Shown: positions 34,696 to 43,709 of the stretch, piece by piece
Position numbering within the stretch: position 1 is the first letter of the stretch
Layout: each line of letters starts with the position of its first letter
Assembly (NCBI GenBank): GCA_963758505.1
Contig: CAVWVJ010000003.1
Location: forward strand, 1,736,001-1,800,000
Source: Korobacter sp963758505
Lineage (GTDB): Bacteria; Acidobacteriota; Terriglobia; Terriglobales; Acidobacteriaceae
DNA: 64,000 nt
Reading direction: 5' to 3'
Position numbers and translations under genes: made by a program
Notes under the pieces: generated by a model
The model's database searches: none
Seen by the model: only the letters and a program-made list of their open reading frames with translations
What the model was told of the DNA's origin: nothing

Positions 34696-35754
34696 TTAAC
34701 GACTGGCTTCGATGCGGTTCGTGAACTCGAGGAGCAACTGCAATCTGCCTTTTGCCTGGCCGCTGTCGATCGCATACGCGGCATGCGGAATGGCAGCTCC
34801 GATCGAATCGGTGTGGCCGGCAGCCACTAAGGACGCTGCGGCGTTGAGGAGGACAACATCGCGACGGGGAGAGCGTTCCCCGTCGAGAAGGCTGCGGATG
34901 ATCTCGGCGTTGGCCTGGGCGTCACCGCCCGCGAGAGAGGCCAGCGGCGCGCGTGCGAGTCCGAATTGTTCAGGAGAAATTTCGTAAGTGCGCACCGTCC
35001 CATCGCGCAATTCAGCGACCCTGGTGGGCCCGGAGATGGTGATTTCGTCGAGTCCATCGCTGCCATGGACGACGAGCGCTCGTTTGAGTCCGAGTTGTAG
35101 CAGGGCTTGCGCAAGTTTTTCGACCAGCGCCTCGGTATAGACGCCGACGACCTGGCAGGAGGCATTCGCAGGATTGGTCAGCGGTCCAAGCAGGTTGAAG
35201 ACCGTGCGCAGCTTCAGTTCACGCCGTGCCGGCTGTACGTACTTCATCGCCGAGTGCATCGCGGGGGCGAAAAGGAATGCGATCCCGACTTTTTCCAGGC
35301 ATTCGGAGAGTCGATCGGGAGTGAGATTGATGTTCACGCCCAGCGCTTCCACCACGTCTGCCGAACCGCACTTGGAGGTCACGCTACGGTTGCCATGTTT
35401 CGCAACTTTGACGCCAGCGCCCGCGACCACCAGTGCGGTCGCCGTGGAGATGTTGAAGGTCCCGCTGGCATCGCCGCCGGTACCGCAGGTATCGAGCAGC
35501 GCATCGCGCTCAGTGCCGCTGACGTCGAGCGCGGAGTCGCGAACGATGAGCGGAGTGGCTGCGGCACGGATCGCCTCGGCGAAGCCGACGATCTCATCGA
35601 CGGTCTCGCCTTTCATCTGCAGGCCGACGAGCAGCGCACCGATCTGCGCGTCGGTGGCTTTGCCGGCGAGCACCTCGGCCATGGCGGCGCGCGCCTCTTC
35701 GCGCGTGAGATCGCGGCGATGCACCACGATCTGGTGCAGGGCGTCGGTCATCAT
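34696..35754 (-). CDS. trpD: Anthranilate phosphoribosyltransferase
   Basis: 352 residues from the ATG-ATG at 35754, which overlaps the MOSC gene stop (ATGA). The glycine-rich PRPP-binding motif LDTCGTGGDASGTFNIST is near residue 92. KHGNRSVTSKCGSADVVEALG (split over about 120-140) and the FNLLGPLTNPA segment complete the active site. It catalyses the second step of tryptophan synthesis, anthranilate plus PRPP. No other trp biosynthesis gene is in the window, so the pathway is split in this genome. Co-transcription with a MOSC protein appears accidental. Confidence 0.94.
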   Translation of the reverse strand: MMTDALHQIVVHRRDLTREEARAAMAEVLAGKATDAQIGALLVGLQMKGETVDEIVGFAEAIRAAATPLIVRDSALDVSGTERDALLDTCGTGGDASGTFNISTATALVVAGAGVKVAKHGNRSVTSKCGSADVVEALGVNINLTPDRLSECLEKVGIAFLFAPAMHSAMKYVQPARRELKLRTVFNLLGPLTNPANASCQVVGVYTEALVEKLAQALLQLGLKRALVVHGSDGLDEITISGPTRVAELRDGTVRTYEISPEQFGLARAPLASLAGGDAQANAEIIRSLLDGERSPRRDVVLLNAAASLVAAGHTDSIGAAIPHAAYAIDSGQAKGRLQLLLEFTNRIEASR

Positions 35755-36413
35755 GCGTGGCCCGCCGCTGCTTCGAGCTTCTTGCGCAGATCGTTCTTCC
35801 AGTTCTTCGAGAGCTCCGGCAAATCGACGAGTTCGCGCAACTCCGAAAGGTCGCGGTCGCGGGAGTAATTCACCTGCGCGGTGCGGGCCACGGACCACTG
35901 CGGTTGCGGACGCTCCATCAATTCGACGGCATCTCCCGGAGCAATCCCGCCCTCGCGCAAGATGCGCAGGTACCAGCCGGAGCGGTGGTTCTGGCGGACG
36001 ATCTTAACGAGGTCGGGGCGTTGCCAACGCTGCGCCAGCGTGGCGCACGGGCCGCGGGGCTGCGACACCTGCACTTCCGCCTCGCCGATCCGGTACACAT
36101 CCCCGATACAGACAACCGATTCGTCCTGCCCCTCGATGCAGAGGTTCTCGCCGAAGCCGCCGGGCTCCATCGGCAAAGCAAGCTCTTCGCGCCACTTCGG
36201 ATAATGCGAGATGGCATAGCAGAGCACGGCCTTTTCGGGACCGCCATGGACGCGTTTGCTGGCGACCTCGTCTCCCTGGAAGCCGGTCTTCGTGCAGAAG
36301 ACAGGCGCTTGTACGGGTTCACGGAAGATGGCGGTGACCCACTCCGGCTCACCCGGCAGTGCGTGGTTCTTCGGGCGCCCGATCAGCAGCTTTGCGATAT
36401 GAGGTTTGGTCAC
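35751..36413 (-). CDS. MOSC domain protein (YiiM-like)
   Basis: 220 residues from a GTG start. The MOSC fold covers about 25-160 (GDEVASKRVHGGPEKAVLCY, GGFGENLCIEG, CIGDVYRIGEAEVQVSQPRGPC). The Cys in QPRGPC is the position thought to take part in sulfur or molybdenum cofactor chemistry. A helical C-terminal extension (3-alpha domain, about 170-220) is typical of YiiM, which in E. coli helps reduce 6-hydroxylaminopurine and similar compounds using the molybdenum cofactor. Cytoplasmic; overlaps trpD by four bases. Confidence 0.87.
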   Translation of the reverse strand: MTKPHIAKLLIGRPKNHALPGEPEWVTAIFREPVQAPVFCTKTGFQGDEVASKRVHGGPEKAVLCYAISHYPKWREELALPMEPGGFGENLCIEGQDESVVCIGDVYRIGEAEVQVSQPRGPCATLAQRWQRPDLVKIVRQNHRSGWYLRILREGGIAPGDAVELMERPQPQWSVARTAQVNYSRDRDLSELRELVDLPELSKNWKNDLRKKLEAAAGHA

Positions 36414-36444
36414 CTATGTAGGATACGACACGGAGCCAGGCTCT

Positions 36445-36846
36445 TCATCGTGCTTGGCGGCTGAAATATGCCCGCCATGGCACCCAGTAATATTTCCGCC
36501 AGCCATCGGTCACGCCGCGGTGATCGTGCTCGGGAACATTCACGTGGACGAGATCGACGCACCCGCCGGTTGCGCACGTGCTGAAGGTGAGGACGAGAAC
36601 GGAGTCGAGGTCGGTAGCGTTCCAGTGACCGGCGCGCCAGGACTGCACGATCATGCGATTCGGAACGAGGAGCAGGTTCTTGCCGCCAATGGCTCCTTCG
36701 AAGGCGCTGAAGGCGCCTCCCACCCGGCGGCTGATCCTTGCCGGGGCCCCGGTCGCGGCAGAGTGCCGGCGTGAATCCATGTAGGTTTCATAAAGAGTCT
36801 CAGGCGAGGCCTTGAATTCCGCGGACTGCTGGATGGCTTTGGTCAT
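36445..36846 (-). CDS. SRPBCC/AHSA1-like small protein
   Basis: 133 residues from ATG 36846, chosen because GGAGGT lies five to ten bases upstream. The pattern matches the helix-grip (START-like) fold: IQQSAEFKASPETLYETYMD at the start, then GGAFSAFEGAIGGKNLLLVPNRMIVQSWR and LTFSTCATGGCVDLVHVNVPE, and a final helix GWRKYYWVPWRAYF. Proteins of this group bind hydrophobic ligands or stimulate Hsp90. The size is normal. The specific ligand is unknown and the gene appears to stand alone. Confidence 0.75.
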   Translation of the reverse strand: MTKAIQQSAEFKASPETLYETYMDSRRHSAATGAPARISRRVGGAFSAFEGAIGGKNLLLVPNRMIVQSWRAGHWNATDLDSVLVLTFSTCATGGCVDLVHVNVPEHDHRGVTDGWRKYYWVPWRAYFSRQAR

Positions 36847-37097
36847 TCGGACCTCCAAACAGAGTTCGCGGAGGGTATTGCGAGCGCTGCTCTTCGTCAA
36901 GCGATCTCTCCCACCATTTGGGGATTGGGGACGGCAGGGCGGCGGTTTACTCGCTCGCTCGCTGGGTTATACAATCAAGGGTTTCCTGCTTGCGTTTTAT
37001 CGGTTCAGGTACGCTCATCCCGGGTTCATAAGGATTTCAATTTCATCAGCGGGGCCACGCTTTAGAAGATGCCCGCCTGGAAGTACAAGAGCTCATC

Positions 37098-38279
37098 ATG
37101 AAAATTCACGAGTACCAGGGGAAAGCGATTCTCCGTAAATACGGAGTCGCGGTTCCACGCGGCGAGATGGTTACCACGCGCGAAGAAGCCGAACGCGTGG
37201 CGAATGACTTAATGCACGAGGGCGCGAAGGGGGTCGTCGTAAAAGCGCAGATTCATGCCGGAGGCCGCGGAAAGGGCGGCGGCGTAAAGATCGCCAAGAG
37301 CGTGGATGAAGCCGGGCAACTGGCGGGCAAGATGCTTGGCATGACCCTCGTCACCCACCAAACCGGACCGGAAGGCAAGAAGGTCCAGCGGTTGCTCATC
37401 GAAGAGACGTTGCCGATTGAACGCGAGCTGTATCTCTCGATTGTGCTCGATCGCGCGGTGGGAAAGCCGGTGTTTATGGCTTCGGCATCGGGCGGCATGG
37501 AAATCGAGGAGGTCGCGGCGAAGGATCCGAACGCGATCATCAAGGAATGGATCGAGCCGGGCCTCGGGCTTGGCGCCTACCAGGCGCGGAAGATCGCCTT
37601 CAAACTGGGTCTTAAGCCGGAACTCGTGAACCAGGCGGTGAAGTTCATGCAGGCGCTGTACAAAGCCTATGACGAGACGGACGCCTCGCTGATGGAGATT
37701 AATCCGTTCATCACGACCTCCGACAATCGTCTTTTTGCGCTGGACGCCAAGTTGAACTTCGACGACAACGGCCTGTTCCGCCATCCCGACCTGAAGGATC
37801 TGCGCGATATTACCGAGGAAGATCCGCTGGAAGTCGAAGCCAGCAAGTACGGACTCAATTACATCAAGCTCGACGGCAGCGTCGGATGCATGGTGAATGG
37901 TGCGGGACTGGCGATGGCGACGATGGACATCATCCAGTACGCGGGTGGCATGCCTGCGAATTTCCTGGACGTGGGCGGCGGCGCCAATGCCGAACAGGTA
38001 ACGCATGCCTTCGAGATCCTGCTCAGCGACAAGAATGTGAAGGCGGTGCTGATCAACATCTTTGGCGGCATCTTGCGCGTGGATACGCTGGCGACGGGCG
38101 TGGTGCAGGCGGCACAACAGACGAAGATTCAGTTGCCGATCGTGCTTCGGCTCGAAGGAACGAATGTGGAGCAGGGGCGCGAGATCCTGAAGAACAGCGG
38201 GCTGAACTTCATCGTAGCGGAGACGATGAAAGACGCGGCCGAAAAAGTCGTAGCCGCCGCGAAGGGAGGCCGCTCATGA
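37098..38279 (+). CDS. sucC: Succinyl-CoA synthetase beta subunit
   Basis: 393 residues. The ATP-grasp domain begins MKIHEYQGKAILRKYGV. KAQIHAGGRGKGGGVK and the C-terminal LxNIFGGIxRxD motif (VLINIFGGILRVD) identify the beta subunit. Together with SucD it converts succinyl-CoA, ADP or GDP and phosphate to succinate, CoA and nucleoside triphosphate in the citric acid cycle. The stop overlaps the sucD start by four bases (ATGA). It is the first gene of a sucC-sucD unit, with ndk following after a 100-base spacer. Confidence 0.95.
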   Translation: MKIHEYQGKAILRKYGVAVPRGEMVTTREEAERVANDLMHEGAKGVVVKAQIHAGGRGKGGGVKIAKSVDEAGQLAGKMLGMTLVTHQTGPEGKKVQRLLIEETLPIERELYLSIVLDRAVGKPVFMASASGGMEIEEVAAKDPNAIIKEWIEPGLGLGAYQARKIAFKLGLKPELVNQAVKFMQALYKAYDETDASLMEINPFITTSDNRLFALDAKLNFDDNGLFRHPDLKDLRDITEEDPLEVEASKYGLNYIKLDGSVGCMVNGAGLAMATMDIIQYAGGMPANFLDVGGGANAEQVTHAFEILLSDKNVKAVLINIFGGILRVDTLATGVVQAAQQTKIQLPIVLRLEGTNVEQGREILKNSGLNFIVAETMKDAAEKVVAAAKGGRS

Positions 38280-39157
38280 GCATTCTTGTCGACAAAAATA
38301 CCCGGCTGATCGTCCAGGGTCTAACCGGCCGTGAGGGAACGTTTCACGCCAAGGCTTGTGCGGAATACGGAACCAAGGTAGTTGGCGGAGTAACTCCCGG
38401 CAAAGGTGGCACTACCCATGAAGGCTGGCCCATCTTCAACACCGTGCAGGACGCGGTTGAGAGTACTGGCGCGAACGCGACGGTGATCTTCGTGCCGCCG
38501 CCGTTTGCGGCTGACGCGATCATGGAAGGCGTGGAAGCCGGGCTCCCGCTGGTGGTCTGCATCACGGAAGGCATTCCAGCCCAGGACATGGTCAAGGTTT
38601 GGTCGTACATGCAGGGCAAGAAGACGCGGCTGATCGGTCCCAATTGCCCGGGCATCATCTCGCCGGGCAAATGCAAAATCGGCATCATGCCGGCGCGCAT
38701 CCACAAGCAGGGCAACGTCGGCATCGTTTCGCGATCGGGCACGTTGACTTATGAAGCGGTGCACCAGTTGACGGTGCGCGGGATCGGGCAATCGACTGCG
38801 ATCGGAATCGGCGGCGACCCGATCATCGGAACGAACTTCATCGATGCGCTCGATCTTTTCAACAAGGATCCAGAGACCGAGGCCATCATCATGATTGGCG
38901 AAATCGGCGGCACCGCGGAAGAGAATGCTGCCGAGTTCATCAAGGCGAACGTGAAGAAGCCGGTCGTGGGTTTTATCGCCGGGCAGACGGCCCCTCCGGG
39001 ACGCCGCATGGGCCATGCGGGCGCGATTATTTCCGGCGGCAAAGGCACGGCGGCGGAGAAAATGAAGGCGATGGAAGCTGCTGGAATCCACGTGGTGAAG
39101 TCACCCGCACTGCTCGGAGAAACCCTGGTGCAGGCGGCTGGAGCGAAGGTGAAGTAG
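38276..39157 (+). CDS. sucD: Succinyl-CoA synthetase alpha subunit
   Basis: 293 residues. The CoA-binding Rossmann domain starts MSILVDKNTRLIVQGLTGREGTFH. The phosphorylated histidine is in GHAGAIISGGKGTAAEK. IGPNCPGIISPGKCKIGIMP is the typical second signature. It pairs with SucC. Codon use and motifs are ordinary. The downstream ndk gene, which balances nucleoside triphosphates, is a common neighbour because the synthetase can make GTP. Confidence 0.96.
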   Translation: MSILVDKNTRLIVQGLTGREGTFHAKACAEYGTKVVGGVTPGKGGTTHEGWPIFNTVQDAVESTGANATVIFVPPPFAADAIMEGVEAGLPLVVCITEGIPAQDMVKVWSYMQGKKTRLIGPNCPGIISPGKCKIGIMPARIHKQGNVGIVSRSGTLTYEAVHQLTVRGIGQSTAIGIGGDPIIGTNFIDALDLFNKDPETEAIIMIGEIGGTAEENAAEFIKANVKKPVVGFIAGQTAPPGRRMGHAGAIISGGKGTAAEKMKAMEAAGIHVVKSPALLGETLVQAAGAKVK

Positions 39158-39163
39158 GCTATT

Positions 39164-39224
39164 GGCGGTTCGCTTTTGGCCAGTGGCGAAGCAGGGTCTT
39201 TGCAACAGCCAATCGCGAATCGCC
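39164..39224. repeat. Short inverted repeat between sucD and ndk
   Basis: GGCGGTTCGC (39164-39173) pairs with GCGAATCGCC (39215-39224), nine of ten positions, around about 40 bases. This could be a small palindromic intergenic element or a weak processing hairpin. Confidence 0.35.
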
Positions 39225-39257
39225 GGGAAGACATTCGAGTTCAAGGACTGATTACGC

Positions 39258-39683
39258 ATGAAGACATTGCAACGCACTCTTTCGATCATCAAGCCTGACG
39301 CGGTGGAAAAGAACGCCGAGGGCGACATCATCAGCACCCTGCTGAATAACAATTTCCGCATCCTCGGTATCAAGATGCTGCAACTGAACAAGTCGCAGGC
39401 CGAGGGATTCTACGCGGTGCACTCCAGCCGTCCCTTCTTCAACTCGCTCACCGAGTTCATGGCCAGCGGCCCGGTCGTCGTCATGTGCCTGGAAAAGGAA
39501 AACGCCATCGGCGACTATCGCAAGCTCATGGGCGCAACCAATCCGGCGAATGCGGAAGAAGGCACCATTCGCAAGAAGTGGGCGAGCAGTATCGAGAAGA
39601 ACGCCGTCCACGGCTCCGATGCCGACGACACGGCACGCTTCGAGCTCTCGTATTTCTTTGCCGGATACGAACTCGCGAAGTGA
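39258..39683 (+). CDS. ndk: Nucleoside diphosphate kinase
   Basis: 141 residues, normal length. TLSIIKPDAVEKN begins the fold, and the phosphate-accepting His 118 lies in the strictly conserved NAVHGSD. The enzyme moves the gamma phosphate between nucleoside triphosphates and diphosphates. It follows sucCD with a 100-base spacer containing a small inverted repeat, so it could be co-transcribed or have its own promoter. Confidence 0.96.
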   Translation: MKTLQRTLSIIKPDAVEKNAEGDIISTLLNNNFRILGIKMLQLNKSQAEGFYAVHSSRPFFNSLTEFMASGPVVVMCLEKENAIGDYRKLMGATNPANAEEGTIRKKWASSIEKNAVHGSDADDTARFELSYFFAGYELAK

Positions 39684-39728
39684 CCGCGGCTTTGCGTGGC
39701 GTGTGCGTAGCGGGAGCCGCGCAGCGGT

Positions 39729-39764
39729 CGTCGTGAACGAGCGCAGTTGCGAGTCGAAGGATCC
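39729..39764. repeat. Acidobacterial-type intergenic repeat, copy 3 (divergent)
   Basis: Text of the form GTCGTGAACGAGCGCAG and then CGAAGGATCC resembles the ends of the copy at 28440. It is followed by a perfect 8-bp hairpin (CAGGCATG 39765-39772 with CATGCCTG 39783-39790) just before the ribosome binding site of the tautomerase gene. Confidence 0.4.
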
Positions 39765-39811
39765 CAGGCATGTCCTTTGCGGCATGCCTGTTTTCCATTG
39801 GAGAGGAGCAC

Positions 39812-40009
39812 ATGCCGCACATTCAAATCACGTGGATTGAAGGCCGAACGGTGGAACAAAAGCGCACGCTCGCGACGAAACTCACGGAGCTGATGGTGCA
39901 GGAAGCCAGCGCGAAGCCGGAATCGGTGACGATCGCGTTCGTCGATGTCGCCGCCGAGAGCTATGCGAGCAACGGCATGCTGGTTGCGGACAAACGCAAG
40001 AAAAGTTAA
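39812..40009 (+). CDS. 4-oxalocrotonate tautomerase family protein
   Basis: 65 residues from ATG 39812, with GAGAGGAG four bases before it. After removal of Met the protein starts with Pro (PHIQITWIEGR), the catalytic base of this family. The rest fits the beta-alpha-beta monomer that forms hexamers. The usual Arg 11 region reads GRTVEQK. It tautomerises enol/keto acids; no aromatic-degradation genes are nearby, so the natural substrate is open. Its last four bases overlap the end of the convergent ATP-grasp gene. Confidence 0.88.
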   Translation: MPHIQITWIEGRTVEQKRTLATKLTELMVQEASAKPESVTIAFVDVAAESYASNGMLVADKRKKS

Positions 40010-40863
40010 AGGTGCTGCATTAACTTTTCCGCGAACATCTCCGCCGCCCTGTCATTCTCCCCGAAGTACAGCATGGGCTCGATGACCTCGAGTTCCATCA
40101 GGATGAAACGCCCATCACGCACCACGCCATCCACCCGGGCGTAGAGCAATTCTTCGTCGACGGTTTCGAGCACGCGCTTGGCCTGCCGCTTTAGATCGTC
40201 GCCAGGTTGCTCGTGCGACCAGCTTCCACCGTGTTCGTCCTGCACGCGGAAGTCTCCGGGCTTGGCGCGCTTCACGGCGGCGTGGCTGAACTCCCCGCCG
40301 AAGAAGACCAGCGACCACTCGCCATTCTCGATCTCCGGCATGTATTCCTGGACCATCATGTCGCGCTGCGTGAGCAATTCCGCGAGCTGCGCATCGTGCG
40401 CATTGCCATCGTTGCGCGTAACCACTGACGTCAGCATCGATGTTCCGGAGATGGTCGGTTTGACGACGGCTTTACTCCACAGTCTCGTACTGAGGATCTC
40501 CGAAATTTCCGGAGACGAATTGCGTTCGCACCAGAAGGTCGGCGCGATCTCGATGCCGCGTTGCTCCAGGTCGCGAAGATACTTCTTGTCGTGATTCCAG
40601 CGGACGATGCGAAGCGGATTCAGAACCCGCGCCCCCAATGCCTCGAGCTTGTCGATCCATGCCACGAACTTTGCAGGCGAGTAGAAATAGTCCCAGCAGG
40701 AGCGGACGACGACGAGATCGTACTGCGTCCAGTCTGCATCGGGATCGTCCCAGACGACGGGTTCGATCCGCAGACCACGGCGGCGCAGGGCGGCGGCTGC
40801 GATTTCATCGTCGGGTGCGATGCGATTGAGACCGCGATAGGTGACGAAAGCGATCGACTGCAT
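40006..40863 (-). CDS. ATP-grasp family protein, substrate unknown
   Basis: 285 residues. The N-terminal part has a pre-ATP-grasp Rossmann-like region (IAFVTYRGLNRIAPDDEIAAAALRRRG, VVVRSCWDYFYSP). The ATP-grasp core follows with VVKPTISGTSM (Lys and Gly loop), MMVQEYMPEIENGEWSLVFFGGEFSHAAVKR, and the metal-binding ILMELEVIEPMLYF. It is like the RimK/glutathione-synthetase and D-cycloserine ligase (DcsG) group, which join a carboxylate to an amine. It is third in a run after purA and an ABM-domain gene (gaps of seven and six bases), but no biosynthetic context explains it. Confidence 0.75.
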   Translation of the reverse strand: MQSIAFVTYRGLNRIAPDDEIAAAALRRRGLRIEPVVWDDPDADWTQYDLVVVRSCWDYFYSPAKFVAWIDKLEALGARVLNPLRIVRWNHDKKYLRDLEQRGIEIAPTFWCERNSSPEISEILSTRLWSKAVVKPTISGTSMLTSVVTRNDGNAHDAQLAELLTQRDMMVQEYMPEIENGEWSLVFFGGEFSHAAVKRAKPGDFRVQDEHGGSWSHEQPGDDLKRQAKRVLETVDEELLYARVDGVVRDGRFILMELEVIEPMLYFGENDRAAEMFAEKLMQHL

Positions 40864-40869
40864 GCCGGG

Positions 40870-41157
40870 CTAGGCCACGGGCTCCATCAAATGCGCTTCG
40901 GTCCGCTTCCCGAGTTTGGGTAGCGTCTTCACCGCGATTTCCTGGAAGTGCGATGTCTCGCGATGCGCCTGGAGGGCTGCATCGTCCTCGTACTGTTCGT
41001 AAACGAAGAAGCGGCGCTTGTCGTCGCGGTCCTGGTGGACGACGTACATGCGGCATCCGGGCTCGTTGCGCGAGCCTCGGCCGAGCCGCTGGAATGCCTC
41101 GATGACTTCCGTTTCCTGGCCTTCGTTCGCGATCCAAGTGACGGCGAGAACGATCAT
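40870..41157 (-). CDS. Antibiotic biosynthesis monooxygenase (ABM) domain protein
   Basis: 95 residues with the dimeric ferredoxin-like ABM pattern: VLAVTWIANEGQETEVIEAF, EPGCRMYVVHQDRDD, FFVYEQYEDDAALQAHRETSHF. Members include quinol monooxygenases (YgiN) and heme-degrading or signalling proteins. The usual His in the last motif (HRETSHF) is present. It lies between purA and the ATP-grasp gene on the same strand with tiny gaps. The role is probably oxidative detoxification but is not specific. Confidence 0.82.
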   Translation of the reverse strand: MIVLAVTWIANEGQETEVIEAFQRLGRGSRNEPGCRMYVVHQDRDDKRRFFVYEQYEDDAALQAHRETSHFQEIAVKTLPKLGKRTEAHLMEPVA

Positions 41158-41164
41158 CGTGTGC

Positions 41165-42490
41165 CTACTTTCCGAGGTGCTTCAGCCCGAGCGCCGAAAC
41201 GAACGCGTCGGTGTAGATGGACTGCTCGCGATCGGGACCGGTGGAGAGGATGCCAACTTTCGCCCCGGTCTGCTGTTCCACGAACTTGAGGTATTCTTTC
41301 GTGCGCTGCGGCAGAGCATCGTAGCTGGTGATCTGCGTCGTGTCGGTCCTCCACCCGGGCAACTTGGTATAGACCGGCTCTATGGTTTCGAAGCCGCAAC
41401 CGCGGGCAGGAATCTCATCGCTCTGCTTTCCGTTGATCTTGTAGCTCGTAGCCACGGGAATTTCGTCAAGATCGTCGAGCACATCGAGCTTGGTAACGAC
41501 CAGCCACTCGGTGCCATTGATCATGTTGGAATAGCGCAGCAGCGGCAGGTCGAGCCAGCCGCAACGCCGGGGCCGGCCGGTGACGGCGCCGAATTCGTTT
41601 CCCTTTTTGCGAATGGCATCGCCCATGGCGTCGTGCAGTTCGGTGGGGAAGGGGCCTTCGCCGACGCGCGTGCAGTAGGCCTTGGTCACGCCGATCACGG
41701 TGCTGATCGAGGTCGGAGGAACGCCGGTGCCGATGACCGCGCCGCCCGAGGTCGCGCTCGATGAGGTCACGAACGGATAGGTGCCGTGGTCGATGTCGAG
41801 CATCGTGCCCTGGGCTCCTTCGAACATCACCGATTCACCTTTGTTGATCGCGTGGTTGAGGAGCATGGCGGTATCGGTTACAAAAGGCGCGATCTGTTCC
41901 GCGGCCTTGGCGTAATCGGCATACATCTTGTCGGGATCGATTGGTTCGGCGTTAAAGAGCGCGTGCACGATAGTGTTCTTTTCCTTACACGCATTTTCGA
42001 TGTGCTTCTTCAGCAACGAGGAATCAAGCAGGTCGGCGACGCGCAGACCGCGGCGGCCCATTTTGTCTTCGTAGCTCGGACCGATGCCTCGCGAAGTGGT
42101 GCCAATCTTCACCCGTCCCGGCGCATTTTCCGAGGCGAGCTCGACCATGCGGTGATAGGGAAGGATGACGTGGGCGCGATTGCTGACAAAAAGATTGCCG
42201 TCGATTGTCACGCCGGCATCGCGCAGGCGCTGCACTTCGTTCAGGAAAGCGATGGGATCGAGAACGACACCGTTCCCGATCACTCCGCGGCAGCCGGGGC
42301 GAAGCACACCGCACGGAATCAATTGCAGAACGAATTTTTTGCCGCTGATGGTGACCGTGTGGCCGGCGTTATGTCCGCCGGCGTACCGCGCTACAACGCG
42401 AAAGTTCTCCGAGAGGACATCGACGATCTTGCCTTTGCCCTCGTCACCCCACTGGGCGCCGATTACGACGGCGGTCTTGCCTTTACTCAC
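41165..42490 (-). CDS. purA: Adenylosuccinate synthetase
   Basis: About 441 residues from a GTG at 42490 with GGAG six bases upstream; an in-frame ATG at 42502 is the alternative and overlaps that ribosome site. The GTP-binding loop GAQWGDEGKGK is at the start, followed by NAGHTV, TTSRGIGPSYEDK, QGTMLDIDHGTYPFVTSS and the C-terminal KLDVLD (GTP base recognition) and VTGRPRRCGWLDLP. The enzyme joins IMP and aspartate in AMP synthesis. It heads a three-gene run with the ABM and ATP-grasp genes and is divergent from mutM. Confidence 0.95.
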   Translation of the reverse strand: MSKGKTAVVIGAQWGDEGKGKIVDVLSENFRVVARYAGGHNAGHTVTISGKKFVLQLIPCGVLRPGCRGVIGNGVVLDPIAFLNEVQRLRDAGVTIDGNLFVSNRAHVILPYHRMVELASENAPGRVKIGTTSRGIGPSYEDKMGRRGLRVADLLDSSLLKKHIENACKEKNTIVHALFNAEPIDPDKMYADYAKAAEQIAPFVTDTAMLLNHAINKGESVMFEGAQGTMLDIDHGTYPFVTSSSATSGGAVIGTGVPPTSISTVIGVTKAYCTRVGEGPFPTELHDAMGDAIRKKGNEFGAVTGRPRRCGWLDLPLLRYSNMINGTEWLVVTKLDVLDDLDEIPVATSYKINGKQSDEIPARGCGFETIEPVYTKLPGWRTDTTQITSYDALPQRTKEYLKFVEQQTGAKVGILSTGPDREQSIYTDAFVSALGLKHLGK

Positions 42491-42783
42491 AATGCACTCC
42501 ATGACAGCGATTTGCCGCGACAAACCTGGCTGAGATCGTTGCGTTTGGCACAGGCGCGCGGGAGAGTTCTGCACACAGGCGCCCTGCAATTATTAACGCA
42601 GGGTTGGAACTAAGGTTGGGACTTTGGAACGGGCTGTGTACAAACAATTTTACCTTGAGCTGCCAGCTACCGGCAATGAAGCCGTGTCCTCTTTCAGGGC
42701 GCTGCCGTCGCGATGAAATAGCTCCACATGGGCCGCCCTATGTTCCAGAACCAGTCGCCGCAAGCTAACATAGAGGCGGACTT

Positions 42784-43602
42784 ATGCCGGAGCTTCCTGA
42801 AGTAGAAACCATCGCCAATGGTCTGAATAAGCGGGTCGCAGGAGCGACCATCGAATCGGTGTGGATTGGGGAACGGCGTCAGCCTCTCAAGTCCACGGCG
42901 CGCGCCATTGCCGCCATGTTGGAAGGTGCCCGGATCAAGCACGTCCGGCGGATGGGCAAGCACATCGTCGCCGACCTGGAGGAGACGACCGGCGCTCCGC
43001 GAGGGCAGTGGATTATCCATCTCGGCATGACCGGCAATACCCTGGTTGCCGAGCCCGACACTGCGATTCCGAAGCATACCCACCTGATCGCGAGGATCTC
43101 GACCGGCAAGGAGATCCGTTTCGTCGATCCGCGTATGTTCGGCAAACTTGCGGTTGTTCCTACGTCGAAGGCCTTCCAGGCGCCGGGGATGGAGCCGCTG
43201 CAGGTATCCGTCGCAGAGTTCCAGAAGCTCTTCCGTGGCAGAAATACGCCGATCAAGAGTGCGCTGCTCAACCAGAAGCTGCTGAGCGGCGTGGGTAACA
43301 TTTATGCCGACGAGGCATTGTTTCGTGCTGGCATTCGGCCCCGCCGCAGGGCAAAATCATTGACCCGAACGGAGCTTGCGAGACTGCATGCAAAGCTCCG
43401 CGAAGTGTTGCACGAGGCGGTGGAGGCGGGTGGTTCGTCGGTAAACGACTACGTCGATTCCGAAGGCAACGAGGGCTTCTTTCAGCTGCGGCATAATGTG
43501 TACCAGCGAACTGGACAGCCGTGCCTGGAATGCAAAACAGAGATTAAGCGGGTGGTGGTTGCCGGACGCAGCAGCCATTACTGCCCCAGCTGCCAGAAAT
43601 AG
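42784..43602 (+). CDS. mutM: Formamidopyrimidine-DNA glycosylase (Fpg/MutM)
   Basis: 272 residues. Pro 2 and Glu 3 of MPELPEVE are the catalytic residues exposed after Met removal. The lesion-recognition and helix-two-turn-helix regions (NTPIKSALLNQKLLSGVGNIYADEALF, split around residue 165) are intact. A C-terminal zinc finger has CLEC and CPSC pairs (about 248-270). The enzyme removes 8-oxoguanine and formamidopyrimidines and nicks the strand. AGAGG lies seven bases before ATG. It is divergent from purA across about 290 bases. Confidence 0.95.
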   Translation: MPELPEVETIANGLNKRVAGATIESVWIGERRQPLKSTARAIAAMLEGARIKHVRRMGKHIVADLEETTGAPRGQWIIHLGMTGNTLVAEPDTAIPKHTHLIARISTGKEIRFVDPRMFGKLAVVPTSKAFQAPGMEPLQVSVAEFQKLFRGRNTPIKSALLNQKLLSGVGNIYADEALFRAGIRPRRRAKSLTRTELARLHAKLREVLHEAVEAGGSSVNDYVDSEGNEGFFQLRHNVYQRTGQPCLECKTEIKRVVVAGRSSHYCPSCQK

Positions 43603-43709
43603 TACCGCGTCCCTTCGGTAATATTGCCAGGTTTAAAACGTTTCAGCGACAATGGCAATGCAGAATTGTTCCTCGGCCAGTCTCAGCACACATGAACGGT
43701 AGGGACACT

